A stretch of DNA of 14,870 nt from contig DAOWEP010000053.1 in NCBI GenBank assembly GCA_030638455.1, positions 1-14,870 of the forward strand, written 5' to 3'. Shown in pieces: positions 6,522-14,711 of the stretch. Each line of letters starts with the position of its first letter. Within the stretch, counting starts at the first letter, position 1. The notes under the pieces were generated by a model, which saw only the letters and a list, made by a program, of their open reading frames with translations, ran no database searches and had not been told where the DNA came from. The DNA is from Gammaproteobacteria bacterium. GTDB taxonomy: Bacteria > Pseudomonadota > Gammaproteobacteria > DAOWEP01. Made by a program: the position numbers and the translations under genes.

Positions 6522-7982
6522 TTGAAAAACTCGGACGCACTGGAAAAAATTGCCCTGGATAAAAGACGCACGAAGATAGTTGCTACTCTTGGACCGGCTA
6601 CAGGCAATAACCCCCAAATTGAGGCTCTCCTAAAGGCCGGTGTCAATGTAATCCGCCTGAATATGTCGCATGGAGACGAAAAGACACACCGTTTATACGT
6701 GGAAAGGGTTAGACGCGTTTCCAAGCGCCTTGGAAAACATACCGCCATTATTATGGATCTGTGCGGCCCCAAGATGCGGGTTGGCAAATTCACTAATGGA
6801 TATATTGAGCTAATACAGGGACAAAACATAACCATTACCAGCCGCAAGGGTTCAGGTGACGAAAATCTGATTCACTCTCAATACAAGGGCCTGTACAAGG
6901 ATGTAAAAAAAGGTAATCGTATTTTTCTGGATGATGGAAGACTCGAATTTACGGTCACCTCTATTGTCGGCAAGGATGTACGTTGCAAGGTGGTGCAGGC
7001 CGGCATCTTACGCGACAACAAAGGCATGAATTTGCCTGATTCAAATGTCACGGTACCCTCCCTGACGACAAAAGATAAAAATGATGCATTGCTTGCAATA
7101 GAGCTGGGTGCAGATTTTCTGGCACTAAGCTTTGTTCGACATAAAAAAGATGTGGTAGCCCTCTCTAATTTTCTAAAAAAGCATGATGCCAATATTCCTG
7201 TTATTTCAAAAATCGAGAAACCGGAGGCCATTAAAAACATCGAAGAGATCATTAAACATTCCTACGGAATCATGATTGCCCGGGGCGACCTGGGGATTGA
7301 ATTACCCGCAGAACAAGTTCCTTTAATCCAGCGGGACCTGATAAAGCTGGCCCGCAAACATAACTGCCCGGTAATTGTTGCCACGCAAATGCTGGAATCC
7401 ATGGTAAACAACTCACGCCCCACCCGCGCAGAGGTAGGTGATGTGGCCAATGCAGCATTATTAAGTGCAGATGCCGTTATGCTATCGGAAGAAACAGCAG
7501 CAGGAAAATATCCGATTGAATCTGTCCAGAACATGGATCGCGTACTTCGAGAAATTGAAAGATACCAATGGAAACAAGGTGGCTTCATCAAACATGAGAC
7601 TGAAATACGCAGCTCAGGCATTCTGTCCTTCAGACAAGCAATTTCCCATGCCATTTTAACGCTTGCTGACGATCTTAATCTGCAAGCCATTATCATCCCA
7701 ACACGCACAGGAACCACAGCCAGGGTAATCGCAGCTGACCGCCCCAGCGCACCAACGATAGGAGTATGTACCAGGCCTGAAATTTGCAGAAGAATGAATC
7801 TCCACTGGGGAATCATATCCATACAAGTCAGAAAAGGTGATATTCATAACTGGAAAAAGTTATGCGCAACGATATCCAAAAAGAGCCCTCTTGTTCTACC
7901 AGGGCATACCGTATTACTGGCATCAGGCTTCAACAGCAACCCATCACAGAGTGCACCAGTACTGAAGATTATGCATTTGTGA
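6522..7982 (+). CDS. pyk: Pyruvate kinase
   Basis: Converts phosphoenolpyruvate and ADP to pyruvate and ATP in lower glycolysis. I place the start at TTG 6522, seven bases after an AGGGA ribosome site (6511-6515), giving 486 residues (E. coli enzymes are 470 and 480). An upstream TTG at 6495 would add nine residues encoded by the end of the MITE. Family motifs are complete: RRTKIVATLGPAT (15-27), VIRLNMSHG, MDLCGPKMRVG, the active-site Lys in ISKIEKPEAI (Lys230), IARGDLGIELP (252-262), VATQMLESM, RPTRAEVGDVANA and SEETAAGKYP. The C-terminal domain carries RTGTTARVIAADRPSAPTIGVC. The DLCGPKMRVG form is nearer to PykA-like than PykF-like proteins, but allosteric class is not decided here. Its native promoter must be inside or beyond the MITE. 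It is not closely coupled to argA downstream (159-bp gap). Confidence 0.96.
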   Translation: MKNSDALEKIALDKRRTKIVATLGPATGNNPQIEALLKAGVNVIRLNMSHGDEKTHRLYVERVRRVSKRLGKHTAIIMDLCGPKMRVGKFTNGYIELIQGQNITITSRKGSGDENLIHSQYKGLYKDVKKGNRIFLDDGRLEFTVTSIVGKDVRCKVVQAGILRDNKGMNLPDSNVTVPSLTTKDKNDALLAIELGADFLALSFVRHKKDVVALSNFLKKHDANIPVISKIEKPEAIKNIEEIIKHSYGIMIARGDLGIELPAEQVPLIQRDLIKLARKHNCPVIVATQMLESMVNNSRPTRAEVGDVANAALLSADAVMLSEETAAGKYPIESVQNMDRVLREIERYQWKQGGFIKHETEIRSSGILSFRQAISHAILTLADDLNLQAIIIPTRTGTTARVIAADRPSAPTIGVCTRPEICRRMNLHWGIISIQVRKGDIHNWKKLCATISKKSPLVLPGHTVLLASGFNSNPSQSAPVLKIMHL

Positions 7983-8044
7983 TGCTGGCCATTAGCGCTT
8001 ATCAATCCCTTTAATAGTCTCGCGAATCATTTATAGAGGCTATG

Positions 8045-8065
8045 CTATTGTATTATAACCAATAG
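8045..8065. promoter_or_regulatory. Inverted repeat upstream of argA
   Basis: CTATTG (8045-8050) and CAATAG (8060-8065) flank a 9-nt AT-rich loop about 77 bp before the argA start. The overlapping TATTAT/TATAAC text is promoter-like. It does not match the enterobacterial ArgR box, so the role is open. Confidence 0.3.
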
Positions 8066-8141
8066 ATGATTAGGATAGAGCTTAATTTACTCACAAGCAT
8101 TAGCCTGTTTTACTTTCATCAGCATTTTATTTTCATTAACA

Positions 8142-9461
8142 ATGTCAGAAAAAAATAACAAACCGGATTTTGTAGACTGGTTTCGGTCCTCATCACCCTA
8201 TATCCATGCACATCGTGGAAAGACCTTTGTGGTGAGCTTTGGGGGAGAAGCACTTTCAGATACATCCTTCGACCACCTGATCCATGACATAGCCACATTA
8301 AACAGCCTGGGGATCAAACTGGTACTGGTACATGGAGCGCGTCCGCAAATAGAAAAAAGGTTAAAAAACCGGGGCGAGAGCCTGTATGGCAAACACCTGA
8401 ATGGCACACAATTACGTATAACAGACGATACTGCACTGGACTGTGTAAAAGAGGCCGTCGGTAGTATCCGGGTTGAAATAGAAGCCTTGCTGTCAATGGG
8501 ACTGACCAACACACCAATGGCCGGAGCACAAATCCGGGTCACCTCAGGCAATTATGTAACCGCTCAGCCAGTGGGCATCCATGAGGGCACGGACTATCTT
8601 CATACGGGTGAGGTAAGACGCATAAACAGCTCTTCCATAAAAAGATCCCTTGAAGAAGGAGATATTATTTTACTATCACCTATAGGTTACTCACCTACGG
8701 GCGAGGTATTCAACTTGAGCGCGGAAGATGTAGCTACGTCTGTGGCAATAGCATTGAATGCTGACAAGCTGATATTTCTGACCGAGAATAAAGGGAAGAA
8801 GCTGGCTCAGCAACTCAACCCTGCTGAAGCAGAAAAGATCCTGGCTTCCAAACGTAAGCTTTCGGATGAAATTCGTAATCATTTGCACAGTGCCAACAAA
8901 GCCTGCCGCTCTGGTGTTAAAAGGGTACACCTGGTTCAAAGAAGTATAGATGGAGCCTTGCTACATGAACTGTTTACCCGTGACGGTATCGGAACCCTCA
9001 TAACTACCGAAATGTATGAAGGCATACGTCAGGCCAACATCGATGATGTCGGTGGTATTCTGGAACTCCTCAAACCACTGGAAGAAAGTGGCGCACTGGT
9101 TCGACGTTCACGTGAATATCTGGAAATGGAAATTGACCAATTCACCGTCATTGAACGTGACGGAATGATCATTGGCTGTGCCGCCCTGTACCCTTTCCCC
9201 CAAAAAGGTATTGGAGAACTCGCATGCCTGGCGATTCACCCTGATTACCAGAATACGGGCCGGGGCGATGCGCTTTTACAGCACATCGAAACACAGGCAC
9301 GGAAGGATAATTGCTCATCTCTTTTTGTGTTAACCACGCGTACAGCCCACTGGTTTCGTGAACGTGGCTTTGTTGAGGATGAGATAAAATCACTGCCTGT
9401 AAAGCGTCAAAAACTGTATAATTACCAGCGTAAGTCGAAAATTTTCCTTAAAAATCTGTAG
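8142..9461 (+). CDS. argA: Amino-acid N-acetyltransferase (N-acetylglutamate synthase) ArgA
   Basis: First step of arginine synthesis: acetyl-CoA plus glutamate gives N-acetylglutamate. It is 439 residues against 443 in E. coli, and collinear. The amino-acid-kinase-like regulatory domain spans about 1-290 (HRGKTFVVSFGGEAL, LGIKLVLVHGARPQIE, LRITDD, AQPVGIHEGTDYLHTGEVRRI, NLSAEDVAT). It includes the KACRSGVKRVHLV segment (253-265) that contributes to arginine feedback binding in this class. The GNAT domain spans about 295-439, with RRSREYLEMEI, CAALYPFP, the acetyl-CoA motif HPDYQNTGRGDALL (367-380) and FVLTTRTAHWFRERGF. It ends YNYQRKSKI as in E. coli. The ATG start matches the family; its Shine-Dalgarno is weak. 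A small unrecognised gene and cpdA follow closely on the same strand. Confidence 0.97.
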   Translation: MSEKNNKPDFVDWFRSSSPYIHAHRGKTFVVSFGGEALSDTSFDHLIHDIATLNSLGIKLVLVHGARPQIEKRLKNRGESLYGKHLNGTQLRITDDTALDCVKEAVGSIRVEIEALLSMGLTNTPMAGAQIRVTSGNYVTAQPVGIHEGTDYLHTGEVRRINSSSIKRSLEEGDIILLSPIGYSPTGEVFNLSAEDVATSVAIALNADKLIFLTENKGKKLAQQLNPAEAEKILASKRKLSDEIRNHLHSANKACRSGVKRVHLVQRSIDGALLHELFTRDGIGTLITTEMYEGIRQANIDDVGGILELLKPLEESGALVRRSREYLEMEIDQFTVIERDGMIIGCAALYPFPQKGIGELACLAIHPDYQNTGRGDALLQHIETQARKDNCSSLFVLTTRTAHWFRERGFVEDEIKSLPVKRQKLYNYQRKSKIFLKNL

Positions 9462-9503
9462 CTTACTAAAACCATCTTGCCAGAATGGCCCGGAAAAGAT
9501 AGA

Positions 9504-9890
9504 GTGAAAGTTCCGCAAGAGAATACTTGCCTGGTGGATATCAGCATGGGGAATAAAATGCATCTATTGGAACTCTATGACGCTGAAGATTTCGATGGCC
9601 CGAACCCGATCCATGTCACCGGTGTGGGTGTGGTGAACGGACCAGAACATACTGAATATTACATTATCCAGCTATCTGAGCCCATTCATCTTGCACAGGA
9701 AGTAGTCAGCCAATTGGCTATACGTCCCCACTATGATGGGGATTCTGTAAACCGTGCCATAGAGAGCGTATGCACCGTTGGCATTGCCTTTGGCAAACCA
9801 GACCAGGCCTATGTACCTGGTGATAAATATGGATTTGATGACTTCAGACTTTGGAAGGTAGGAAAAATCCACCCTGTTGAAAAAAAATAA
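9504..9890 (+). CDS. Unrecognised small protein between argA and cpdA
   Basis: I do not recognise this family. From the GTG at 9504 (preceded by GGAAAAG) it is 128 residues. A TTG at 9477 in the same frame would give 137 residues beginning MPEWPGKDR, but has no ribosome site. The protein has no signal peptide or transmembrane segment and looks like a soluble, mainly beta, acidic domain. It has the Gly-rich run IHVTGVGVVNGPEHTEYYII, then LAIRPHYDGDSVNRAIESVCTVGIAFG and a basic tail (KIHPVEKK). Codon use resembles the neighbours and the frame is open throughout, so a real gene is likely. It begins 42 bp after argA and ends 26 bp before cpdA, suggesting co-transcription with one or both. Position alone does not prove a functional link. 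Confidence 0.75.
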   Translation: MKVPQENTCLVDISMGNKMHLLELYDAEDFDGPNPIHVTGVGVVNGPEHTEYYIIQLSEPIHLAQEVVSQLAIRPHYDGDSVNRAIESVCTVGIAFGKPDQAYVPGDKYGFDDFRLWKVGKIHPVEKK

Positions 9891-9916
9891 TCAGTAAATT
9901 ATAAAAAACCTTTCTT

Positions 9917-10735
9917 GTGGATTATCCCAATCGAACCTCTTCAGACGAAAGTCTGAATGTACTGCAAATTACTGACACACATCTTTATGCCACTACTGAT
10001 GGCACACTACTGGGCTTAAATACACAACAGAGTCTGGAGCAATGTCTGGATCTTGCGCGTAAACAACATTGGCCAACAGATCTGATCCTCATTACTGGAG
10101 ACCTGGTGCACGATGTCTCCGAGCAAGGCTATAAACGCTTACATAAATTACTCAGCTCGATGAAAGCCCCTGTCCTGGTATTACCAGGCAATCATGATGA
10201 CCCCGCCAAAATAAACGCTATTTTCACCGGTGATACATGCACTGCAGAAAAACACAGACTGGTCGGCAACTGGCAATTTATATTACTGAACTCCAATAAA
10301 CCAGGGTCTGAATCCGGACTTCTTTCTGACACTGAACTTGCCCACCTGAAAACCTGCCTTGAACAATATCCAGAACATCATGCGCTGATCGGCCTGCATC
10401 ATCCTCCGATGGAAGTAGGCTGTGAATGGCTGGATCCTATGAGACTTGAAAATAATGAGCTGTTTATCAATACACTTAAAGACTACCCCAATGTACGCTC
10501 CGTCATTTGCGGACATGTCCATCAGGAATATGAAATAAAAAGCCATGGTTTCAGGATTTTCAGCTCCCCCTCAACCTGTATTCAATTCAAACCTGAAAGC
10601 AAAGAGTTTGCACTGGATAACAAGACCCCTGGATTTCGTTGGCTAAAACTTTATAAAGACGGGAAATTTGATACCGGGATTACCCGGCTGGATACCATGC
10701 CTGCAGGGCTGGATCTTGCATCACATGGTTACTAA
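9917..10735 (+). CDS. cpdA: 3',5'-cyclic-AMP phosphodiesterase CpdA
   Basis: Class III metallophosphoesterase that hydrolyses cAMP to AMP in the cytoplasm and so sets the signal for CRP-type regulators. The 272-residue protein (E. coli CpdA is 275) carries the full metal-binding set in order: QITDTHLY (Asp20, His22), TGDLVHD (Asp62), PGNHDD (Asn92, His93), LHHPP (His161) and CGHVHQEY (His200, His202). A further family-typical feature is SSPSTCIQFKP near residue 217. The start is a GTG at 9917 with only a poor ribosome site, which is consistent with coupling to the gene 26 bp upstream. Related phosphoesterases with broader substrates exist, but the length and the SPSTCIQF motif favour CpdA. 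It is followed by a terminator-like hairpin. Confidence 0.92.
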   Translation: MDYPNRTSSDESLNVLQITDTHLYATTDGTLLGLNTQQSLEQCLDLARKQHWPTDLILITGDLVHDVSEQGYKRLHKLLSSMKAPVLVLPGNHDDPAKINAIFTGDTCTAEKHRLVGNWQFILLNSNKPGSESGLLSDTELAHLKTCLEQYPEHHALIGLHHPPMEVGCEWLDPMRLENNELFINTLKDYPNVRSVICGHVHQEYEIKSHGFRIFSSPSTCIQFKPESKEFALDNKTPGFRWLKLYKDGKFDTGITRLDTMPAGLDLASHGY

Positions 10736-10741
10736 CAAACC

Positions 10742-10777
10742 CCTCAGACTGAAATACCAGGCTGAGGTATTATCATT
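10742..10777 (+). terminator. Probable intrinsic terminator after cpdA
   Basis: CCTCAGACTG (10742-10751) pairs with CAGGCTGAGG (10758-10767) with one mismatch and a 6-nt loop. The following stretch TATTATCATT is only partly T-rich. It starts 6 bp after the cpdA stop. The T tract is weaker than at the other two terminators in the window. Confidence 0.6.
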
Positions 10778-10860
10778 AAGACGATAAAAAATAGGATACA
10801 TCATGGTACAGGGGAAATTAATTACTACGATTTGCTACAGGAGCAACTTAATGGAAGAAC

Positions 10861-11418
10861 TCACACCGCGTATTTAATATTATTATGTGGTGATAACTCA
10901 CGGTAGACATTCAGTTCATATAAATGGCGTTCGGCATCTACAAGATGCTGCCCCCAATGCAACATAAAGCCTGCTTGCCAACGGGTTGCGGCACGGGCTG
11001 GGTGACCAGGGTCGGTTTCCAGTAATTCCAGACCACTTTTGAGCTCAAAGTAGATATCGGTAATATCATCCGCCAGACTACCACTCATATCGGCCATTCC
11101 ATCCTCGGCATCAACATCGGTATCAAATTCGAGCCAATACTTGTCTCTCTCACCTAGCAGCCTACGTAACTGGGAATAAAGTTCAAAGCGCTGCTCATAG
11201 TCAACATTGGAATGCTGCAAACTGGTACCTGATGGCCCTGACGGCCGCCCCATGACGAGCACCGCAGTGTGTATATTGGATAAAATACAGGAAAGCTTCT
11301 CAAGCCAGTCGCCACCCACTCGGTCAACGTGCTCGATCAACTGACAATATTCGTTTGCAGCCATTGCCAGCTTGTTCCACTCCACATTTTTATCTGAGAC
11401 TGTATTTTTTTCTAACAT
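10861..11418 (-). CDS. DUF5063-domain protein
   Basis: 185 residues, soluble, acidic and largely helical. The pattern matches what I know of DUF5063: an N-terminal AANEYCQLIEHVDRVGGDWLEKLSCILSNIHTAVL, then YEQRFELYSQLRRLLGERDKYWLEFD, the signature GSLADDITDIYFELKSGLELLE, and a C-terminal RWQAGFMLHWGQHLVDAERHLYELN. No catalytic motif is obvious, and the family has no agreed function. It starts at ATG 11416-11418. The gene stands alone on the minus strand between two plus-strand operons. Its promoter must lie in the AT-rich spacer at 11419-11804, shared divergently with thiD. The low-complexity segment at about 54-68 (VMGRPSGPSGTSLQHS) is probably a loop. Confidence 0.82.
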   Translation of the reverse strand: MLEKNTVSDKNVEWNKLAMAANEYCQLIEHVDRVGGDWLEKLSCILSNIHTAVLVMGRPSGPSGTSLQHSNVDYEQRFELYSQLRRLLGERDKYWLEFDTDVDAEDGMADMSGSLADDITDIYFELKSGLELLETDPGHPARAATRWQAGFMLHWGQHLVDAERHLYELNVYRELSPHNNIKYAV

Positions 11419-11804
11419 TGGAATTACCCTAAATCCCCCGTCCTGTTTCTAATTATTGTAGACGAGATTTTTCTGCCTGCATCAACATTACCACTAGGTT
11501 AATACAATTATGCTTTTAACTAATTGATTTTAATTGCTTATTTTTTTATGGTAAAATCACAATGGTTTACAAGGCATTATTTTTAAAACGAATAATTTTT
11601 TATCGTGATCATAAAAATAATCTGAATTAACTGAATGAACTGAAAGACCCTATCCTGATTAACGTATATCTCATATATTCAGGCTCCACATTCTAATTAC
11701 GATACAATGCGGATCGCACTTTGAAATACCTGTTTTATACTCCCCAACCGAGCAAGCTATTATTGAATTTTCCTGAAACAGAAATTGAAATTAGAGACTA
11801 AACA
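11419..11804. promoter_or_regulatory. AT-rich divergent spacer between the DUF5063 gene and thiD
   Basis: 386 bp with no credible gene. The segment around 11500-11640 is markedly AT-rich, with several A and T tracts (TTTTTTTATGG near 11550; a TTTTTTAT...ATAAAAA arm pair near 11597-11617). It must hold the promoters of both flanking genes. I searched by eye for a TPP riboswitch (CTGAGA-type core) before thiD and for a rubredoxin gene, which neighbours this locus in some relatives, and found neither. Confidence 0.4.
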
Positions 11805-12605
11805 TTGATACCAGCATCTGTACCTGTTGTGATGAGTTTTTCCGGACTGGATCCGACCGGTGGTGCAGGCATTCAGGCAGATATTGAAACGCTGGCCAGC
11901 CATGGCTGTCATACCTGCCCGATTGCCACCACGTTAACCGTGCAGGACACCCGGGATGTACAGCGTATTCAGCCCGTTGATTCCAGTATGTTGATTGAAC
12001 AAGCGCGTGCTGTACTTGAGGATATCACCGTGTCTGCTTTCAAACTTGGGTTACTGGGAAGCACACTGATCGTTGAGTCCATACATTCAATCATTAAAGA
12101 TTACCCAGATGTCCCGGTAATACTGGATCCGGTACTGGCCTCGGGCGCGGGCACAACCCTCTCGGATAACGAAGTAATAGAAGCCATGGTTTCCCTGTTA
12201 TTGCCTATAACAACGGTGATAACACCCAACGCCCACGAAGCTCACGCGCTTGCTCCAGAGGCCGACAACCTGTCTGCATGTGCAATGGCGATACTTGAAC
12301 ATGGGTGTGAATTTGTGTTGATTACAGGAACACACGAAGACACTCCTGATGTTATTAACACACTGTATGGAAATAACCGAAAACTGGAAACATTCAACTG
12401 GGAAAGATTGGCTGAATCCTATCATGGCTCCGGTTGCACACTCGCAGCCAGTATTGCGGGGCTGCTGGCACAGGGAAATGAACCATTAAGTGCAATCCAT
12501 GAGGCGCAGGAGTACACATGGGAAAGCCTAAAGCATGGATACCGAATTGGTATGGGACAGCCTTTACCTAATCGACTGTTCTGGGCAACGCAACACGAAA
12601 AATAG
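11805..12605 (+). CDS. thiD: Hydroxymethylpyrimidine / phosphomethylpyrimidine kinase ThiD
   Basis: Phosphorylates HMP and then HMP-phosphate to HMP-diphosphate, the pyrimidine half of thiamine phosphate. It is 266 residues, the usual length. The ribokinase-like fold is shown by VMSFSGLDPTGGAGIQADIET (9-29), TTLTVQDTR, FKLGLLGS (79-86), PVILDPVLASGAG, ITPNAHEAHAL and the anion-hole/catalytic motif HGSGCTLAASIAGLLAQG with Cys211. The start is a TTG at 11805 with a weak ribosome site. The next in-frame ATG (residue 10) would cut into the first strand, so the TTG is preferred. thiE begins 11 bp after the stop, and hemL follows, an order common in Gammaproteobacteria. Confidence 0.96.
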   Translation: MIPASVPVVMSFSGLDPTGGAGIQADIETLASHGCHTCPIATTLTVQDTRDVQRIQPVDSSMLIEQARAVLEDITVSAFKLGLLGSTLIVESIHSIIKDYPDVPVILDPVLASGAGTTLSDNEVIEAMVSLLLPITTVITPNAHEAHALAPEADNLSACAMAILEHGCEFVLITGTHEDTPDVINTLYGNNRKLETFNWERLAESYHGSGCTLAASIAGLLAQGNEPLSAIHEAQEYTWESLKHGYRIGMGQPLPNRLFWATQHEK

Positions 12606-12616
12606 TACATCTGAAT

Positions 12617-13288
12617 ATGCGAAATACCCTACCATCAAACAACAGATACCAATACCCAAACTTGAGGGGTTTGTATGCTATTACAGACGGCTCCTTACTT
12701 TCGCACAACAAACTGAAAGATACCGTAGAACAGGCCATCCTTGGAGGTGCGCAGGTAATTCAATACCGGGACAAACAATCAGCGCCACAAACCAGAAAAC
12801 AACAGGCACTGGAACTGGTAACACTCTGCAACGCACATCAGGTTCCATGTATTATTAATGATGATATTGAACTGGCGAAAGCAGCAAATGCACATGGTGT
12901 GCATATAGGCAAGGACGATAACACCATAAAAGAAGCTCGAAACTTCCTTGGACATGACGCATTGATCGGTGTCTCCTGTTATAACTCACTCGAACTCGCG
13001 CAGATAGCAGAAACAGGAGGTGCAGACTATGTAGCGTTCGGGAGTTTTTATTCTTCCTCCACAAAACCGCAAGCAGTAAAGGCAGATCTGAAGCTTCTAC
13101 AAGAAGCAAAAAATCAGATAAAAATCCCGGTGGTTGCGATAGGAGGGATTACACCTGGAAATGCAGCAGCATTAATCAATGCCGGGGCTGATATGCTGGC
13201 CGTAATTAATGCCATCTTTGGACAGCCCGATGTTTATAGGGCAAGCAAGCAATTTGCAGATTTATTTAATCAGGATACATTAGAATAG
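12617..13288 (+). CDS. thiE: Thiamine-phosphate synthase ThiE
   Basis: Joins HMP-diphosphate and the thiazole phosphate to form thiamine monophosphate, using the product made by ThiD just upstream. It is 223 residues with a TIM-barrel pattern: LRGLYAITD (16-24), GGAQVIQYRDK (43-53, diphosphate contact), VPCIINDDIELA, AHGVHIGKDD, LIGVSCYNSLELA, GADYVAFGSFYSSSTKP (135-151) and the C-terminal phosphate-binding PVVAIGGITPGNAAALINAGADMLAVINAIF (171-201). The first 15 residues before the barrel are variable, so the ATG at 12617 is the first available start and could be slightly upstream of the true one. It is separated from thiD by 11 bp and from hemL by 69 bp, with no terminator seen in either gap. 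Confidence 0.96.
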   Translation: MRNTLPSNNRYQYPNLRGLYAITDGSLLSHNKLKDTVEQAILGGAQVIQYRDKQSAPQTRKQQALELVTLCNAHQVPCIINDDIELAKAANAHGVHIGKDDNTIKEARNFLGHDALIGVSCYNSLELAQIAETGGADYVAFGSFYSSSTKPQAVKADLKLLQEAKNQIKIPVVAIGGITPGNAAALINAGADMLAVINAIFGQPDVYRASKQFADLFNQDTLE

Positions 13289-13357
13289 TCTGACCATAAC
13301 CGCCCAGACAAAAACAATACTTTTTTACACGAATAAAGCATTAAAAAGGAATCAAGC

Positions 13358-14638
13358 ATGTCTACATCTCACGATCTTTTCAATCAGGCCAAACAACATA
13401 TCCCCGGGGGAGTCAATTCTCCAGTCAGGGCATTTAATGGAGTTGGAGGCGAGCCCGTCTTCTTTAACAAAAGCGAAGGTGCTTACCTGTTTGATGAAGA
13501 AGGAAAACGGTATATCGATTATGTTGGTTCCTGGGGCCCAATGATTGCCGGACACTCACATCCCGATGTAATTACAGCCGTACAGGAAACTGCTGCCAGG
13601 GGTTTGAGCTTCGGTGCGCCCACTACACTGGAAACCAGAATGGCCGACAAGGTCTGTGAGCTTGTACCCTCTCTCGATCTGGTGCGCATGGTCAATTCCG
13701 GCACCGAGGCCACCATGAGTGCCATCCGGCTTGCAAGAGGATTTACCGGTCGTGACAAGATCGTCAAGTTCGAAGGTTGCTACCATGGCCATTCAGATTC
13801 CCTGCTGGTCAAGGCAGGTTCCGGCGCATTGACGCTCGGCGTTCCAACCTCACCCGGCGTTCCGGTCGCCCTGGCCGAACACACTATTACCCTGAGTTAC
13901 AACAATCTGGAAGAAGTACGCGAGGCCTTTTCACATGTGGGTCACCAGGTCGCATGTATCATTGTTGAACCTGTCGCCGGCAATATGAACTGCATACCAC
14001 CGGTTGAAGGTTTTCTTGAAGGTCTGCGCGAAATATGCAGCGAATATGAAACCGTACTGATCTTTGATGAAGTCATGACGGGCTTCAGGGTTGCGCTGGG
14101 TGGTGCACAACAATACTACGGCGTAACACCAGACCTGACCACACTTGGAAAGGTAATCGGCGGTGGCATGCCGGTCGGAGCCTTCGGTGGCAAACGTGAG
14201 ATCATGGAACAAATCGCCCCACTCGGCCCTGTCTATCAGGCCGGAACCCTGTCAGGCAATCCTGTAGCCATGGCGGCAGGGCTGGCAACCCTGGAAATTA
14301 TTTCTCAACCCGGCTTTTATGATGCACTGACCAAAAAGACAACCATGCTAACTGAGGGTATGAAAGAAAGGGCGAGCAAAGCGAATACCGCATTAACTAC
14401 TAACCAGGTAGGTGGCATGTTCGGACTGTTCTTCACTGAAGAAAAAAAGGTCACCGACTTCTATCAAACAAGCGCCTGTAATCAGGATAAATTCAAACTG
14501 TTTTTCCACGGCATGCTGGAGCAAGGTGTCTATCTGACCCCTTCTGCCTTTGAGACGGGATTTGTCTCGGCCGCGCACAGTGAAGCGGATATAAAAGCAA
14601 CACTGGATATAGCAGAACAGGTTATGAATGGATTGTAA
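13358..14638 (+). CDS. hemL: Glutamate-1-semialdehyde 2,1-aminomutase HemL
   Basis: PLP enzyme that converts glutamate-1-semialdehyde to 5-aminolevulinate, the C5 route to haem and sirohaem. It is 426 residues, the same as E. coli, and collinear. Landmarks are HIPGGVNSPVRAFNGVGG (14-31), GSWGPMIAGHSHP (58-69), VNSGTEATMSAIRLARG (112-128), FEGCYHGHSDSLLVKAGSG, the PLP-contacting FDEVMTGFR (236-244), TTLGKVIGGGMPVGAFGG with the Schiff-base Lys265, and the gating-loop segment TLSGNPVAMAAG. The start is firm: ATG 13358 behind AAAGGA. It is the last gene of the thiD-thiE-hemL set. The 69-bp gap leaves room for its own promoter. A short CACACC/GGTGTG hairpin follows. Confidence 0.98.
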   Translation: MSTSHDLFNQAKQHIPGGVNSPVRAFNGVGGEPVFFNKSEGAYLFDEEGKRYIDYVGSWGPMIAGHSHPDVITAVQETAARGLSFGAPTTLETRMADKVCELVPSLDLVRMVNSGTEATMSAIRLARGFTGRDKIVKFEGCYHGHSDSLLVKAGSGALTLGVPTSPGVPVALAEHTITLSYNNLEEVREAFSHVGHQVACIIVEPVAGNMNCIPPVEGFLEGLREICSEYETVLIFDEVMTGFRVALGGAQQYYGVTPDLTTLGKVIGGGMPVGAFGGKREIMEQIAPLGPVYQAGTLSGNPVAMAAGLATLEIISQPGFYDALTKKTTMLTEGMKERASKANTALTTNQVGGMFGLFFTEEKKVTDFYQTSACNQDKFKLFFHGMLEQGVYLTPSAFETGFVSAAHSEADIKATLDIAEQVMNGL

Positions 14639-14665
14639 TATCCACTTTCTGAATATTTCCCCCTA

Positions 14666-14681
14666 CACACCTAACGGTGTG
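14666..14681 (+). terminator. Weak hairpin after hemL
   Basis: CACACC (14666-14671) and GGTGTG (14676-14681) form a 6-bp stem around TAAC, 27 bp after the hemL stop. No T run follows, so it is a poor intrinsic terminator. It may be an mRNA 3' structure within an operon that continues into the next gene. Confidence 0.3.
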
Positions 14682-14711
14682 ACTGGTACTCCGTCAAGCT
14701 AGTATTGATTA

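Noticed and set aside
8045..8065. Inverted repeat before argA considered as an ArgR box
   Set aside because: It does not match the TNTGAAT-type ArgR half-site known from enterobacteria, so it is kept only as an unassigned repeat.
10803..10877. 24-codon plus-strand frame after cpdA, with an internal ATG behind a good AGGAG site encoding only eight residues
   Set aside because: It is too short to support as a gene and overlaps the 3' end of the DUF5063 gene. It could be a decayed gene start, but nothing recognisable is encoded.
11562..11630. 22-codon Lys/Phe-rich plus-strand frame in the AT-rich spacer before thiD
   Set aside because: No ribosome site, composition is that of the AT-rich DNA, and no resemblance to known small proteins was seen.
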